This document shows positions 25,438 to 38,205 of a DNA stretch of 64,000 bases, piece after piece. Position 1 is the stretch's first letter. Each line of letters starts with the position of its first letter. This DNA comes from Cavia porcellus (taxonomy: Eukaryota > Chordata > Mammalia > Rodentia > Caviidae): NCBI RefSeq assembly GCF_034190915.1, contig NW_026947625.1:186001-250000 (forward strand). Direction: 5' to 3'. The translations under genes and the position numbers were made by a program. The notes under the pieces were generated by a model. That model saw only the letters and a list, made by a program, of their open reading frames with translations. It did not search any database and had not been told where the DNA came from.

Positions 25438-25973
25438 AAAAACATCGCGGAGTGGTGCGCATTGTATGGGTGTGTGTTACATTAGATTCACTAGTAGGAG
25501 TGAGAAAAACATCACGGAGTGGTGCGCATTGTATGGGTGTGTGTTGTATTACATACACTAGTAGGAGTGAGAAAAACAGGAGGGGGTGGTGCGCATTGTA
25601 TGGGTGTGTGTTACATTACATTCACTAGTAGGAGTGAGAAAAACATCACGGGGTGGTGCGCATTGTACGGGTGTGTGTTACATTACATTCACTAGTAGGA
25701 GTGAGAAAAACATCACGGGGTGGTGCGCATTGTATGGGTGTGAGTTACATTACATTCACTAGTAGGAGTGAGAAAAACATCACGGGGTGATGCGCATTGT
25801 ATGGGTGTGTGTTACATTACATTCACTAGTAGCAGTGAGAAAAACATCACGGGGTGGTGCGCATTGTATGGGTGTGTGTTACATTACATTCACTAGTAGC
25901 AGTGAGAAAAACATCACGGGGTGTTGCGCATTGTATGGGTGTGTGTTACATTACATTCACTACTAGGAGTGAG

Positions 25974-26116
25974 AAATACATCACGGGGTGGTTTGAATCG
26001 GAGTGTCTGAATTAGGATACGCAGTGAGTGGCAATGTAAGATGGAGAAAAGCACCGCGGGGTGGTCAGCATGGGGAGGTCAGGGAACATGCAGTGGTAAT
26101 GTAGGATAGGTTTCTG
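25974..26116 (+). repeat. Dyad 24 (143 bp), class b, closes a module
   Basis: Variants AAATACATC head, GGTTTGAATCGG, GGAGTGTCTG, GATACGCAG and GTGGTAATG. Dyad 35 shares the last three. Seventeen monomers follow. Confidence 0.95.
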
Positions 26117-26568
26117 AAAAACATCGCGGGGTGGTGCGCATTGTATGGGTGTGTGTTACATTACATTCACTAGTAGGAGTTAGAAAAACATCACGGGGTG
26201 GTGCGCATTATATGGGTGTGTGTTACATTAGATTCACTAGTAGGAGTGAGAAAAACATCACGGGGTGGTGCGCATTGTATGGGTGTGTGTTACATTACAT
26301 TCACTAGAAGGAGTGAGAAAAACAACACGGGGTGGTGCGCATTTTATGGGTGTGTGTTACATTACATTCACTAGTAGGAGTGAGAAAAACATCACGGGGT
26401 GGTGCGCATTGTATGGGTGTGTGTTGCAATACATTCAATATTAGGAGTGAGAAAAACATCACGGGGTGGTGCGCATTGTATGGGTGTGTGTTACAGTACA
26501 TACACTAGTAGGAGTGAGAAAAACATGACGGGGTGGTGCGCATTGTATCGGTGTGTGTTACATTACAT

Positions 26569-26584
26569 TCACTACTAGTAGTGA
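26569..26584. repeat. 16-bp perfect palindrome in a variant monomer
   Basis: TCACTACTAGTAGTGA reads the same on both strands. It arises from a rearranged tail in which ACTAGTAGGAG became ACTACTAGTAG. Ordinary monomers have only the six-base ACTAGT palindrome. The paralogous site is 10,950 bp downstream. Confidence 0.9.
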
Positions 26585-27255
26585 GAAAAACATCATGGGG
26601 TGGTGAGCATTGTATGGGTGTGTGTTACATTACATTCACTAGTAGGAGTGAGAAAAACATGATCGGGTGGTGCGCATTGTATGGGTGTGTGTTACATTAC
26701 ATTCACTAGTAGGAGTGAATAAAACATCACGGGGTGGTGCGCATTGTATGTGTGTGTGTTACATTACATTCACTAGTAGGAGTGAGAAAAACATCACGGG
26801 GTGGTGCGCATTGTATGGGTGTGTGTTACATTACATTCACTAGTAGGAGTGAGAAAAACATCACAGGGTGGTGCGCATTGTATGGGTGTGTGTTACATTA
26901 GATTCACTAGTAGGAGTGAGAAAAACATCATGGGGTGGTGCACATTGTATGGGTGTGTGTTACATTACATTCACTAGTAGGAGTGAGAAAAACATCACGG
27001 GGTGGTGCGCATTGTATGGGTGTGTGTTACATTACATTCACTAGTAGGAGTGAGAAAAACATCACGGGGTGGTGCGCAATGTATGGGTGTGTGTTACATT
27101 AGATTCACTAGTAGGAGTGAGAAATACATCATGGGGTGTTGCGCATTGTATGGGTGTGTGTTACATTACATTCACTAGTAGGAGTGAGAAAAAAATCACA
27201 TGGTGGTGCGCATTGTATGGGTGTGTGTTACATTACGTTCACTAGTAGGAGTGAG

Positions 27256-27398
27256 AAAAACATCACGGCGTGGTGTGAATCGGAGGGTCTGAATTAGGAT
27301 AGGCAGTGCGTGGCAATGTAGGATGGAGAAAAGCACCGCGGGGTGGTTAGCATTGGGAGGTCAGGGAACATGCAGTGGCAATGTAGGATAGGTTTCTG
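27256..27398 (+). repeat. Dyad 25 (143 bp), class a
   Basis: Counterpart of dyad 13 (CACGGCGTGG, GCAGTGCGTGG, GTTAGCATTGGG) at +14,175, but with an ordinary CGCGGGGTGG follower. 29 monomers follow. Confidence 0.95.
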
Positions 27399-29341
27399 AA
27401 AAACATCGCGGGGTGGTGCGCATTGTATGGGTGTGTGTTACATTAGATTCACTAGTAGGAGTGAGAAAAACATCACGGGGTGGTGCGCATTGTATGGGTG
27501 TGTGTTACATTACATTCACTAGTAGGAGTGAGAAAAACATCACGGGGTGGTGCGCATTGTATGGGTGTGTGTTACATTACATTCACTAGTAGGAGTGATA
27601 AAAACATCACGGGGTGGTGCGCATTGTATGGGTGTGTGTTACATTACATTCACTAGTAGGAGTGAGAAAAACATCAAGGGGTGGTGCGCATTGTATGGGT
27701 GTCTGTTACATTACATTCACTAGTAGGAGTGAGAAAAACATCACGGGGTGGTGCGCATTGTATGGGTGTGTGTTACATTACATTCACTAGTAGGAGTGAG
27801 AAAAACATCACGGGGTGGTGCGCATTGTATGGGTGTGTCTTACATTACATTCACTAGTAGGAGTGAGAAAAACATCACGGGGTGGTGCGCATTGTATGGG
27901 TGTGTGTTACATTACATTCACTAGTAGCAGTGAGAAAAACATCACGGGGTGGTGCGCATTGTATGGGTGTGTGTTACATTACATTCACTAGTAGCAGTGA
28001 GAAAAACCTCACGGGGTAGTGCGCATTGTATGGGTGTGTGTTACATTAGATTCAGTAGTAGGAGTGAGAAAAACATCACGAGGTGGTGCGCATTGTATGG
28101 GTGTGTGTTACATTACATTCACGAGTAGGAGTGAGAAAAACATCACGGGGTGGTGCGCATTGTATGGGTGTGTGTTACATTACATTCACTAGTAGAAGTG
28201 AGAAAAACATCACGGGGTGGTGCGCATTGTATGGGTGTGTGTTACATTACATTCACTATTAGGAGTGAGAAAAACATCACGGGGTGGTGCGCATTGTATG
28301 GGTGTGTGTTACATTAGATTCACTCGTAGGAGTGAGAAAAACATCACGGGATGGTGCGCATTGTATGGGTGTGTGTTACATTAGATTCACTAGTAGGAGT
28401 GAGAAAAACATCACGGGGTGGTGCGCATTGTATGGGTGTGTGTTACATTAGATTCACTAGTAGGAGTGAGAAAAACATCACGGGGTGGTGCGCATTGTAT
28501 GGGTGTGTGTTACATTACATTCACTAGTAGGAGTGAGAAAAACATCACGGGGTGGTGAGCATTGTATGGGTGTGTGTTACATTAGATTCACTAGTAGGAG
28601 TGAGAAAAACATCACGGGGTGGTGCGCATTGTTTGGGTGTGTGTTACATTAGATTCACTAGTAGGAGTGAGAAAAACATCACGGGGTGGTGCGCATTGTA
28701 TGGGTGTGTGTTACATTACATTCACTAGTAGGAGAGAGAAAAACATCACGGGGTGGTGCGCATTGTATGGGTGTGTGTTACATTACATTCACTAGTAGGA
28801 GTGAGAAAAACATCACGGGGTGGTGCGCATTGTATGGGTGTGTGTTACATTACATTCACTAGTATGAGTGAGAAAAACATCACGGGGTGGTGCGCATTGT
28901 ATGGGTGTGTGTTACATTAGATTCTCTAGTAGGAGTGAGAAAAACATCACGGGGTGGTGCGCATTGTATGGGTGTTTGTTACATTACATTCACTAGTAGG
29001 AGTGAGAAAAAAATCACGGGGTGGTGCGCATTGTATGGGTGTGTGTTACATTACATTCACTAGTAGGAGTGAGAAAAACATCACGGGGTGGTGCGCATTG
29101 TATGGGTGTGTGTTACATTACATTCACTAGTAGGAGTGAGAAAAACATCACGGGGTGGTGCGCATTGTATGGGTGTGTGTTACATTACATTCACTAGTAG
29201 GAGTGAGATAAACATCCCGGGGTGGTGCGCATTGTATGGGTGTGTGTTACATTACGTTCACTAGTAGCAGTGAGAAAAACATCACGGGGTGGTGCGCATT
29301 GCATGGGTGTGTGTTACATTACATTCACTACTAGGAGTGAG

Positions 29342-29484
29342 AAAAACATCACGTGGTGGTGTGAATCGGAGGGTCTGAAATAAGATAGGCAGTGAATGGC
29401 AATGTAAGATGGAAAAAAGCACAGCGGGGTGGTCAGCATGGGGACGTCAGGGAACATGCATTGGCAATGTAGGATAGGTTTCTG
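29342..29484 (+). repeat. Dyad 26 (143 bp), class a
   Basis: Dyad 14 group: CACGTGGTGG, GGGACGTC, ATGCATTGG, plus CTGAAATAAG, GATGGAAAAAAG and CACAGCGGGG. Eight monomers follow. Confidence 0.95.
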
Positions 29485-30020
29485 AAAAACATCGCGGGGT
29501 GGTGCGCATTGTATGGGTGTGTGTTACATTAGATTCACTAGTAGGAGTGAGAAAAACATCACGGGGTGGTGCGCATTGTATGGGTGTGTGTTACATTACA
29601 TTCACTAGTAGGAGTGAGAAAATCAGCACGGGGTGGTGCGCATTGTATGGGTGTGTGTTACATTACATTCACTAGTAGGAGTGAGAAAAACATCACGGGG
29701 TGGTGCGCATTGTATGGGTGTGTGTTACATTACATTCACTAGTAGGCGTGAGAAAAACATCACGGGGTGGTGCGCATTGTATGGGTGTGTGTTACATTAC
29801 ATTCACTAGTAGGAGTGAGAAAAACATCACGGGGTGGTGCGCATTGTATGGGTGTGTGTTCCATTACATTCACTAGTAGGAGTGAGAAAAACATCACGGG
29901 GTGGTGCGCATAGTATGGGTGTGTGTTACATTACATTCACTAGTAGCAGTGAGAAAAACATCACGGGGTGGTGCGCATTGTATGGGTGTGTGTTACATTA
30001 CATTCACTACTAGGAGTGAG

Positions 30021-30163
30021 AAAAACATCACGGGGTGGTGTGAATCGGAGGGTCTGAATTAGGATAGGCAGTGAGTGGCAATGTAAGATGGAGAAAAGCA
30101 CCGCGGGGTCGTCAGCATGAGGAGGTCAGGGAACATGCAGTGGCAATGTAGGATAGGTTTCTG
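30021..30163 (+). repeat. Dyad 27 (143 bp), class a
   Basis: Dyad 15 group: GGGTCGTCAGCATGAGG, then AATATCGCGG and TATGCGTG. About 21 monomers follow, one of them 66 bp (CTAGTAGGATGAG near 30,690). Confidence 0.95.
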
Positions 30164-31569
30164 AAAAATATCGCGGGGTGGTGCGCATTGTATGCGTGTG
30201 TGTTACATTAGATTCACTAGTAGGAGTGAGAAAAACATCACGGGGTGGTGCGCATTGTATGGGTGTGTGTTACATTACATTCACTAGTAGGAGTGAGAAA
30301 AACATCACGGGGTGGTGCGCATTGTATGGGTGTGTGTTACATTACATTCACTAATAGGAGTGAGAAAAACATCACGGGGTGGTGCGCATTAAATGGGTGT
30401 GTGTTACATTACATTCACTAGTAGGAGTGAGAAAAACCTCACGGGGTGCTGCGCATTGTATGGGTGTGTGTTACATTACATTCACTAGTAGGAGTGAGAA
30501 AAACGTCACGGGGTGGTGCGCATTGTTTGGGTGTGTGTTACATTCGATTCACTAGTAGGAGTGAGAAAAACATCACGGGGTGGAGCGAATTGTATGGGTG
30601 TGTGTTACATTACATTCACTAGAAGGAGTGAGAAAAACATCACGGGGTGGTGCGCATTGTGTGGGTGTGTGTTACATTACATTCACTAGTAGGATGAGAA
30701 AAACATCACAGGGTGGTGCGCATTGTATGGGTGTGTGTTACAATACATTCATTAGTAGGAGTGAGAAAAACATCACAGGATGGTGCGCATTGTATGGGTG
30801 TGTGTTACATTAGATTCACTAGTAGGAATGAGAAAAACATGACGGGGTGGTGCGCATTGTATGGGTGTGTGTTACATTACATTCACTAGTAGGAGTGAGA
30901 AAAACATCACGGGGTGGTGCGCATTGTATGGGTGTGTGTTACATTAGATTCACTAGTAGGAGTGAGAAAAACATGACGGGGTGGTGCGCATTGTATGGGT
31001 GTGTGTTACATTACATTCACTAGTAGGAGTGAGAAAAACATCACGGGGTGGTGCGCATTGTATGGGTGTGTGTTACATTACATTCACTAGTAGGAGTGAG
31101 AAAAACATCATGGGGTGTTGCGCATTGTATGGGTGTGTGTTACATTACATTCACTAGTAGGAGTGAAAAAAACATCACGGGGTGGTGCGCATTGTATGGG
31201 TGTGTGTTACATTACATTGACTAGTAGGAGTGAGAAAAACATCACGGGGTGGTGCGCATTGTATGGGTGTGTGTTACATTAGATTCACTAGTAGGAGTGA
31301 GAAAAACATCACGGGGTGGTGCGCATTGTTTGGGTGTGTGTTACATTAGATTCACTAGTAGGAGTGAGAAAAACATCACGGGGTGGTGCGCATTGTATGG
31401 GTGTGTATTACATTACATTCACTAGTAGGAGTGAGAAAAACATCATGGGGTGGTGCGCATTGTATGGGTGTGTGTTACATTACATTCACTAGTAGGAGTG
31501 AGAAAAATATCACTGGGTGGTGCGCATTGTATGGGTGTGTGTTACATTACATTCACTACTAGGAGTGAG

Positions 31570-31712
31570 AAAAACATCACGGGGTGGTGTGAATCGGAGG
31601 GTCTGAATTAGGATAGGCAGTGAGTGGCAATGTAAGATGGAGAAAAGCACCGCGGGGTGGTCAGCATGGGGAGGTCAGGGAACATGCAGTGGCAATGTAG
31701 GATAGTTTTCTG
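31570..31712 (+). repeat. Dyad 28 (143 bp), class a*, opens a module
   Basis: GATAGTTTTCTG end; the second follower reads TATATTACATACAC. The eight-monomer gap to dyad 29 includes a CAGGGTGATGCGC monomer. Confidence 0.95.
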
Positions 31713-32248
31713 AAAAACATCGCGGGGTGGTGCGCATTGTATGGGTGTGTGTTACATTAGATTCACTAGTAGGAGTGAGAAAAACATCACGGGGTGGTGC
31801 GCATTGTATGGGTGTGTGTTATATTACATACACTAGTAGGAGTGAGAAAAACATCACGGGGTGGTGCGCATTGTATGGGTGTGTGTTACATTACATTCAC
31901 TAGTAGGAGTGAGAAAAACATCACGGGGTGGTGCGCATTATATGGGTGTGTGTTACATTACATTCACTAGTAGGAGTGAGAAAAACATCACGGGGTGGTG
32001 CGCATTGTATGGGTGTGTGTTACATTACATTCACTAGTAGGAGTGAGAAAAACATCACAGGGTGATGCGCATTGTATGGGTGTGTGTTACATTACATTCA
32101 CTAGTAGGAGTGAGAAAAACATCACGGGGTGGTGCGCATTGTATGGGTGTGTGTTACATTACATTCACTAGTAGCAGTGAGAAAAACATCACGGGGTGGT
32201 GCGCATTGTATGGGTGTGTGTTACATTACATTCACTACTAGGAGTGAG

Positions 32249-32391
32249 AAAAACATCACGGGGTGGTGTGAATCGGAGGGACTGAATTAGGATAGGCAGT
32301 GAGTGGCAATGTAAGATGGAGAAAAGCACCGCGGGGTGGTCAGCATGTGGAGGTCAGGGAACATGCAGTGGCAATGTAGGATAGGTTTCTG
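32249..32391 (+). repeat. Dyad 29 (143 bp), class b, closes a module
   Basis: GGAGGGACTG and GCATGTGGAGG, the usual partner signature of a GATAGTTTTCTG dyad. Ten monomers follow, with two single-base losses near 32,806 and 32,817. Confidence 0.95.
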
Positions 32392-33059
32392 AAAAACATC
32401 GCGGGGTGGTGCGCATTGTATGGGTGTGTGTTACATTACATTCACTAGTAGGAGTGAGAAAAACATCACGGCGTGGTGCGCATTGTATGGGTGTGTGTTA
32501 CATTAGATTCACTAGTAGGAGTGAGAAAAACATCACGGGGTGGTGCGCATTGTATGGGGGTGTGTTACATTACATTCACTAGAAGGAGTGAGAAAAACAT
32601 CACGGGGTGGTGCGCATTTTATGGGTGTGTGTTACATTACATTCACTAGTAGGAGTGAGAAAAACATCACGGGGTGGTGCGCATTGTATGGGTGTGTGTT
32701 GCAATACATTCAATAGTAGGAGTGAGAAAAACATCACGGGGTGGTGCGCATTGTATGGGTGTGTGTTACATTACATTCACTAGTAGGAGTGAAAAAAACA
32801 TCACGGGTGGTGCGCATGTATGTGTGTGTGTTACAATACATTCACTAGTAGGAGTGAGAAAAACATCACGGGGTGGTGCGCATTGTATGGGTGTGTGTTA
32901 CATTACATTCACTAGTAGGAGTGAGGAAAACATCACAGGGTGGTGCGCATTGTATGGGTGTGTTTTACATTAGATTCACTAGTAGGAGTGAGAAAAACAT
33001 CACGGGGTGGTGCACATTGTATGGGTGTGTGTTACATTACATTCACTACTAGGAGTGAG

Positions 33060-33200
33060 AAAAACATCACGGGGTGGTGTGAATCGGAGGGTCTGATTAG
33101 GATAGGCAGTGAGTGGCAATGTATGATGGAGAAAAGCACGCGGGGTGGTCAGCATGGGGAGGTCAGGGAACATGCAGTGGCAATGTAGGATAGGTTTCTG
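33060..33200 (+). repeat. Dyad 30 (141 bp), class a*, opens a module
   Basis: Two single-base deletions (GTCTGATTAGG and AAGCACGCGGGG) shorten it. It has GTATGATGG, as dyads 32, 41, 43, 52 and 54. The follower has CGCGGAGTGG. Seven monomers lead to dyad 31. Confidence 0.94.
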
Positions 33201-33669
33201 AAAAACATCGCGGAGTGGTGCGCATTGTATGGGTGTGTGTTACATTAGATTCACTAGTAGGAGTGAGAAAAACATCACGGGGTGGTGCGCATTGTATGGG
33301 TGTGTGTTATATTACATACACTAGTAGGAGTGAGAAAAACATCATGGGGTGGTGCGCATTGTATGGGTGTGTGTTACATTACATTCACTAGTAGGAGTGA
33401 GAAAAACATCACGGGGTGGTGCGCATTGTATGGGTGTGTGTTACATTACATTCACTAGTAGGAGTGAGAAAAACATCACGGGGTGGTGCGCATTGTATGG
33501 GTGTGTGTTACATTACATTCACTAGTAGGAGTGAGAAAAACATCACGGGGTGATGCGCATTGTATGGGTGTGTGTTACATTACATTCACTAGTAGCAGTG
33601 AGAAAAACATCACGGGGTGGTGCGCATTGTATGGGTGTGTGTTACATTACATTCACTAGTAGCAGTGAG

Positions 33670-33812
33670 AAAAACATCACGGGGTGTTGTGAATCGGAGG
33701 GTCTGAATTAGGATAGGCAGTGAGTGGCAATGTAAGATGGAGAAAAGCACCACGGGGTGGTCAGCATGGGGAGGTCAGGGAACATGCAGTGGCAATGTAG
33801 GATAGGTTTCTG
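33670..33812 (+). repeat. Dyad 31 (143 bp), class b, closes a module
   Basis: GGGGTGTTGTGAATC and AGCACCACGGGG, shared with dyads 42 and 53. The preceding monomer has AGTAGCAG instead of ACTAGG. Ten monomers follow. Confidence 0.95.
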
Positions 33813-34482
33813 AAAAACATCGCGGGGTGGTGCGCATTGTATGGGTGTGTGTTACATTACATTCACTAGTAGGAGTGAGAAAAACATCACGGGGTGGTGC
33901 GCATTGTATGGGTGTGTGTTACATTAGATTCACTAGTAGGAGTGAGAAAAACATCACGGGGTGGTGCGCATTGTATGGGTGTGTGTTACATTACATTCAC
34001 TAGTAGGAGTGAGAAAAACATCACGGGGTGGTGCGCATTGTACGGGTGTGTGTTGCAATACATTCATATTTAGGAGTGAGAAAAACATCACGGGGTGGTG
34101 CGCATTGTATGGGTGTGTGTTACAGTACATTCACTAGTAGGAGTGAGAAAAACATGACGGGGTGGTGCGCATTGTATGGGTGTGTGTTACATTACATTCA
34201 CTACTAGGAGTGAGAAAAACATCATGGGGTGGTGCGCATTGTATGGGTGTGTGTTACATTACATTCACTAGTAGGAGTGAGAAAAACATTAAGGGGTGGT
34301 GCGCATTGTATGGGTGTGTGTTACATTACATTCACTAGTAGGAGTGAGAAAAACATCACGGGGTGGTGCGAATTGTATGGGTGTGTGTTACATTACATTC
34401 ACTAGTAGGAGTGAAAAAAACATCACGGGGTGGTGCGCATTGTATGGGTGTGTGTTACATTACATTCACTAGTAGGAGTGAG

Positions 34483-34625
34483 AAAAACATCACGGGGTGG
34501 TGTGAATCGGAGGGTCTGAATTAGGATAGGCAGTGAGTGGCAATGTATGATGGAGAAAAGCACCGCGGGGTGGTCAGCATGGGGAGGTCAGGGAACATGC
34601 AGTGGCAATGTAGGATAGGTTTCTG
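34483..34625 (+). repeat. Dyad 32 (143 bp), class a*, opens a module
   Basis: GTATGATGG; the follower has CGCGGAGTGG. Its gap of eight monomers to dyad 33 contains the junction between copies of the 10.95-kb segment near 34,880. It is the only a*-to-b gap without a GGTGATGCGC monomer. Confidence 0.94.
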
Positions 34626-35161
34626 AAAAACATCGCGGAGTGGTGCGCATTGTATGGGTGTGTGTTACATTAGATTCACTAGTAGGAGTGAGAAAAACAT
34701 CACGGGGTGGTGGGCATTGTATGGGTGTGTGTTATATTACATACACTAGTAGGAGTGAGAAAAACATCACGGGGTGGTGCGCATTGTATGGGTGTGTGTT
34801 ACATTACATTCACTAGTAGGCGTGAGAAAAACATCACGGGGTGGTGCGCATTGTATGGGTGTGTGTTACATTACATTCACTAGTAGGAGTGAGAAAAACA
34901 TCAAGTGGTGGTGCGCATTGTTTGGGTGTGTGTTACATTACATTCACTAGTAGGAGTGAGAAAATCATCACGGGGTGGTGCGCATTGAATGGGTGTGTGT
35001 TACATTACATTCACTAGTAGGAGTGAGAAAAACATCACGGGGTGGTGCGCATTGTATGGGTGTGTGTTACATTACATTCACTAGTAGGAGTGAGAAAAAT
35101 ATCACGGGGTGGTGCGCATTGTATGGGTGTCTGTTACATTACATTCACTACTAGGAGTGAG

Positions 35162-35304
35162 AAAAACATCACGGGGTGGTGTGAATCGGAGGGTCTGAAT
35201 TAGGATAGGCAATGAGTGGCAATGTAAGATGGAGAAAAGCACCGCGGGGTGGTCAGCATGGGGAGGTCAGGGAACATGCAGTGGCAATGTAGGATAGGTT
35301 TCTG
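35162..35304 (+). repeat. Dyad 33 (143 bp), class b, closes a hybrid module
   Basis: Counterpart of dyad 22: GGCAATGAGTGG, then GCGAATTG and GGAGAGAG. Fourteen monomers follow. Confidence 0.95.
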
Positions 35305-36242
35305 AAAAACATCGCGGGGTGGTGCGAATTGTATGGGTGTGTGTTACATTACATTCACTAGTAGGAGAGAGAAAAACATCACGGCGTGGTGCGCATTGTA
35401 TGGGTGTGTGTTACATTAGATTCACTAGTAGGAGTGAGAAAAACATCACGGGGTTGTGCGCATTGTATGGTTGTGTGTTACATTACATTCACTAGAAGGA
35501 GTGAGAAAAACATCACGGGGTGGTGCGCATTTTATGGGGGTGTGTTACATTACATTCACTAGTAGGAGTGAGAAAAACATCACGGGGTGGTGCGCATTGT
35601 ATGGGTGTGTGTGGCAATACATTGAATAGTAGGAGTGAGAAAAACATCACGGGGTGGTGCGCATTGTATGGGTGTGTGTTACAGTACATTCACTAGTAGG
35701 AGTGAGAAAAACATGACGGGGTGGTGCGCATTGTATGGGTGTGTGTTACATTACATTCACTACTAGGAGTGAGAAAAACATCATGGGGTGGTGCGCATTG
35801 TATGGGTGTGTGTTACATTACATTCACTAGTAGGAGTGAGAAAAACATGATGGGGTGGTTCGCATTGTATGGGTGTGTGTTACATTACATTCACTAGTAG
35901 GAGTGCGAAAAACATCACGGTGTGGTGCGCATTGTATGGGTGTGTGTTACATTACATTCACTAGTAGGAGTGAAAAAAACATCACGGGGTGGTGCGCATT
36001 GTATGTGTGTGTGTTACATTACATTCACTAGTAGGAGTGAGAAAAACATCACGGGGTGGTGCGCATTGTATGGGTGTGTGTTACATTTCATTCACTAGTA
36101 GGAGTGAGAAAAACATCACAGGGTGGTGCGCATTGTATGGGTGTGTGTTACATTAGATTCACTAGTAGGAGTGAGAAAAACATCACGGGGTGGTGCACAT
36201 TGTATGGGTGTGTGTTACATTACATTCACTACTAGGAGTGAG

Positions 36243-36385
36243 AAAAACATCACGGGGTGGTGTGAATCGGAGGGTCTGAATTAGGATAGGCAGTGAGTGG
36301 AAATGTAAGATGGAGAAAAGCACCGCGGGGTGGTCAGCATGGGGAGGTCAGGGAACATGCAGTGGCAATGTAGGATAGGTTTCTG
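36243..36385 (+). repeat. Dyad 34 (143 bp), class a*, opens a module
   Basis: GAGTGGAAATG, as dyad 23; the second follower has GTTGTATTACATACAC. The eight-monomer gap has two single-T insertions, near 36,570 (CATTTCACTAG) and 36,761 (GTGTTTACATT). Confidence 0.95.
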
Positions 36386-36923
36386 AAAAACATCGCGGAG
36401 TGGTGCGCATTGTATGGGTGTGTGTTACATTAGATTCACTAGTAGGAGTGAGAAAAACATCACGGAGTGGTGCGCATTGTATGGGTGTGTGTTGTATTAC
36501 ATACACTAGTAGGAGTGAGAAAAACATGACGGGGTGGTGCGCATTGTATGGGTGTGTGTTACATTACATTTCACTAGTAGGAGTGAGAAAAACATCACGG
36601 GGTGGTGCGCATTGTATGGGTGTGTGTTACATTACATTCACTAGTAGGAGTGAGAAAAACATCACGGGGTGGTGCGCATTGTATGGGTGTGTGTTACATT
36701 ACATTCACTAGTAGGAGTGAGAAAAACATCACGGGGTGATGCGCATTGTATGGGTGTGTGTTTACATTACATTCACTAGTAGCAGTGAGAAAAACATCAC
36801 GGGGTGGTGCGCATTGTATGGGTGTGTGTTACATTACATTCACTAGTAGCAGTGAGAAAAACATCACGGGGTGTTGCGCATTGTATGGGTGTGTGTTACA
36901 TTACATTCACTACTAGGAGTGAG

Positions 36924-37066
36924 AAAAACATCACGGGGTGGTGTGAATCGGAGTGTCTGAATTAGGATACGCAGTGAGTGGCAATGTAAGATGGAGAAAA
37001 GCACCGCGGGGTGGTCAGCATGGGGAGGTCAGGGAACATGCAGTGGTAATGTAGGATAGGTTTCTG
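36924..37066 (+). repeat. Dyad 35 (143 bp), class b, closes a module
   Basis: GGAGTGTCTG, GATACGCAG and GTGGTAATG, as dyad 24; the follower has GGAGTTAGAAA. Seventeen monomers follow. Confidence 0.95.
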
Positions 37067-37518
37067 AAAAACATCGCGGGGTGGTGCGCATTGTATGGGT
37101 GTGTGTTACATTACATTCACTAGTAGGAGTTAGAAAAACATCACGGGGTGGTGCGCATTGTATGGGTGTGTGTTACATTAGATTCACTAGTAGGAGTGAG
37201 AAAAACATCACGGGGTGGTGCGCATTGTATGGGTGTGTGTTACATTACATTCACTAGAAGGAGTGAGAAAAACATCACGGGGTGGTGCGCATTTTATGGG
37301 TGTGTGTTACATTACATTCACTAGTAGGAGTGAGAAAAACATCACGGGGTGGTGCGCATTGTATGGGTGTGTGTTGCAATACATTCAATATTAGGAGTGA
37401 GAAAAACATCACGGGGTGGTGCGCATTGTATGGGTGTGTGTTACAGTACATACACTAGTAGGAGTGAGAAAAACATGACGGGGTGGTGCGCATTGTATCG
37501 GTGTGTGTTACATTACAT

Positions 37519-37534
37519 TCACTACTAGTAGTGA
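37519..37534. repeat. 16-bp perfect palindrome, second copy
   Basis: Same TCACTACTAGTAGTGA site as at 26,569, in the paralogous monomer of copy 2 of the 10.95-kb segment. The rearrangement is therefore older than the duplication. Confidence 0.9.
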
Positions 37535-38205
37535 GAAAAACATCATGGGGTGGTGAGCATTGTATGGGTGTGTGTTACATTACATTCACTAGTAGGAGTG
37601 AGAAAAACATGATCGGGTGGTGCGCATTGTATGGGTGTGTGTTACATTACATTCACTAGTAGGAGTGAATAAAACATCACGGGGTGGTGCGCATTGTATG
37701 TGTGTGTGTTACATTACATTCACTAGTAGGAGTGAGAAAAACATCACGGGGTGGTGCGCATTGTATGGGTGTGTGTTACATTACATTCACTAGTAGGAGT
37801 GAGAAAAACATCACAGGGTGGTGCGCATTGTATGGGTGTGTGTTACATTAGATTCACTAGTAGGAGTGAGAAAAACATCATGGGGTGGTGCACATTGTAT
37901 GGGTGTGTGTTACATTACATTCACTAGTAGGAGTGAGAAAAACATCACGGGGTGGTGCGCATTGTATGGGTGTGTGTTACATTACATTCACTAGTAGGAG
38001 TGAGAAAAACATCACGGGGTGGTGCGCAATGTATGGGTGTGTGTTACATTAGATTCACTAGTAGGAGTGAGAAATACATCATGGGGTGTTGCGCATTGTA
38101 TGGGTGTGTGTTACATTACATTCACTAGTAGGAGTGAGAAAAAAATCACATGGTGGTGCGCATTGTATGGGTGTGTGTTACATTACGTTCACTAGTAGGA
38201 GTGAG

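Larger units (their letters stand above)
26875..32600 (+). repeat. Block X, copy 2
   Basis: Dyads 25-29 with gaps of 29, 8, 21 and 8 monomers, corresponding to dyads 13-17 at +14,175 and then +14,242. The change of offset by 67 is one extra monomer between dyads 25 and 26. It lies inside copy 1 of the 10.95-kb segment. Confidence 0.88.
23930..34880 (+). repeat. 10.95-kb higher-order segment, copy 1
   Basis: Dyads 22 to 32 recur in the same order as dyads 33 to 43. The offset is 10,948-10,950 for dyads 22-27 and about 10,481-10,485 after a seven-monomer difference. Private variants of individual monomers match, for example CATCAAGTGGTGG near 23,953 and 34,901. Edges are set by loss of such matches. 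Confidence 0.88.

Noticed and set aside
283..36711. Many + strand open frames of 60-103 codons with recurring peptide motifs.
   Set aside because: They are the same repeat read in three frames, start mostly at GTG, end at the monomer TAG cluster, and shift frame with each 67-bp step. The longest depend on chance indels or variants that remove a stop.
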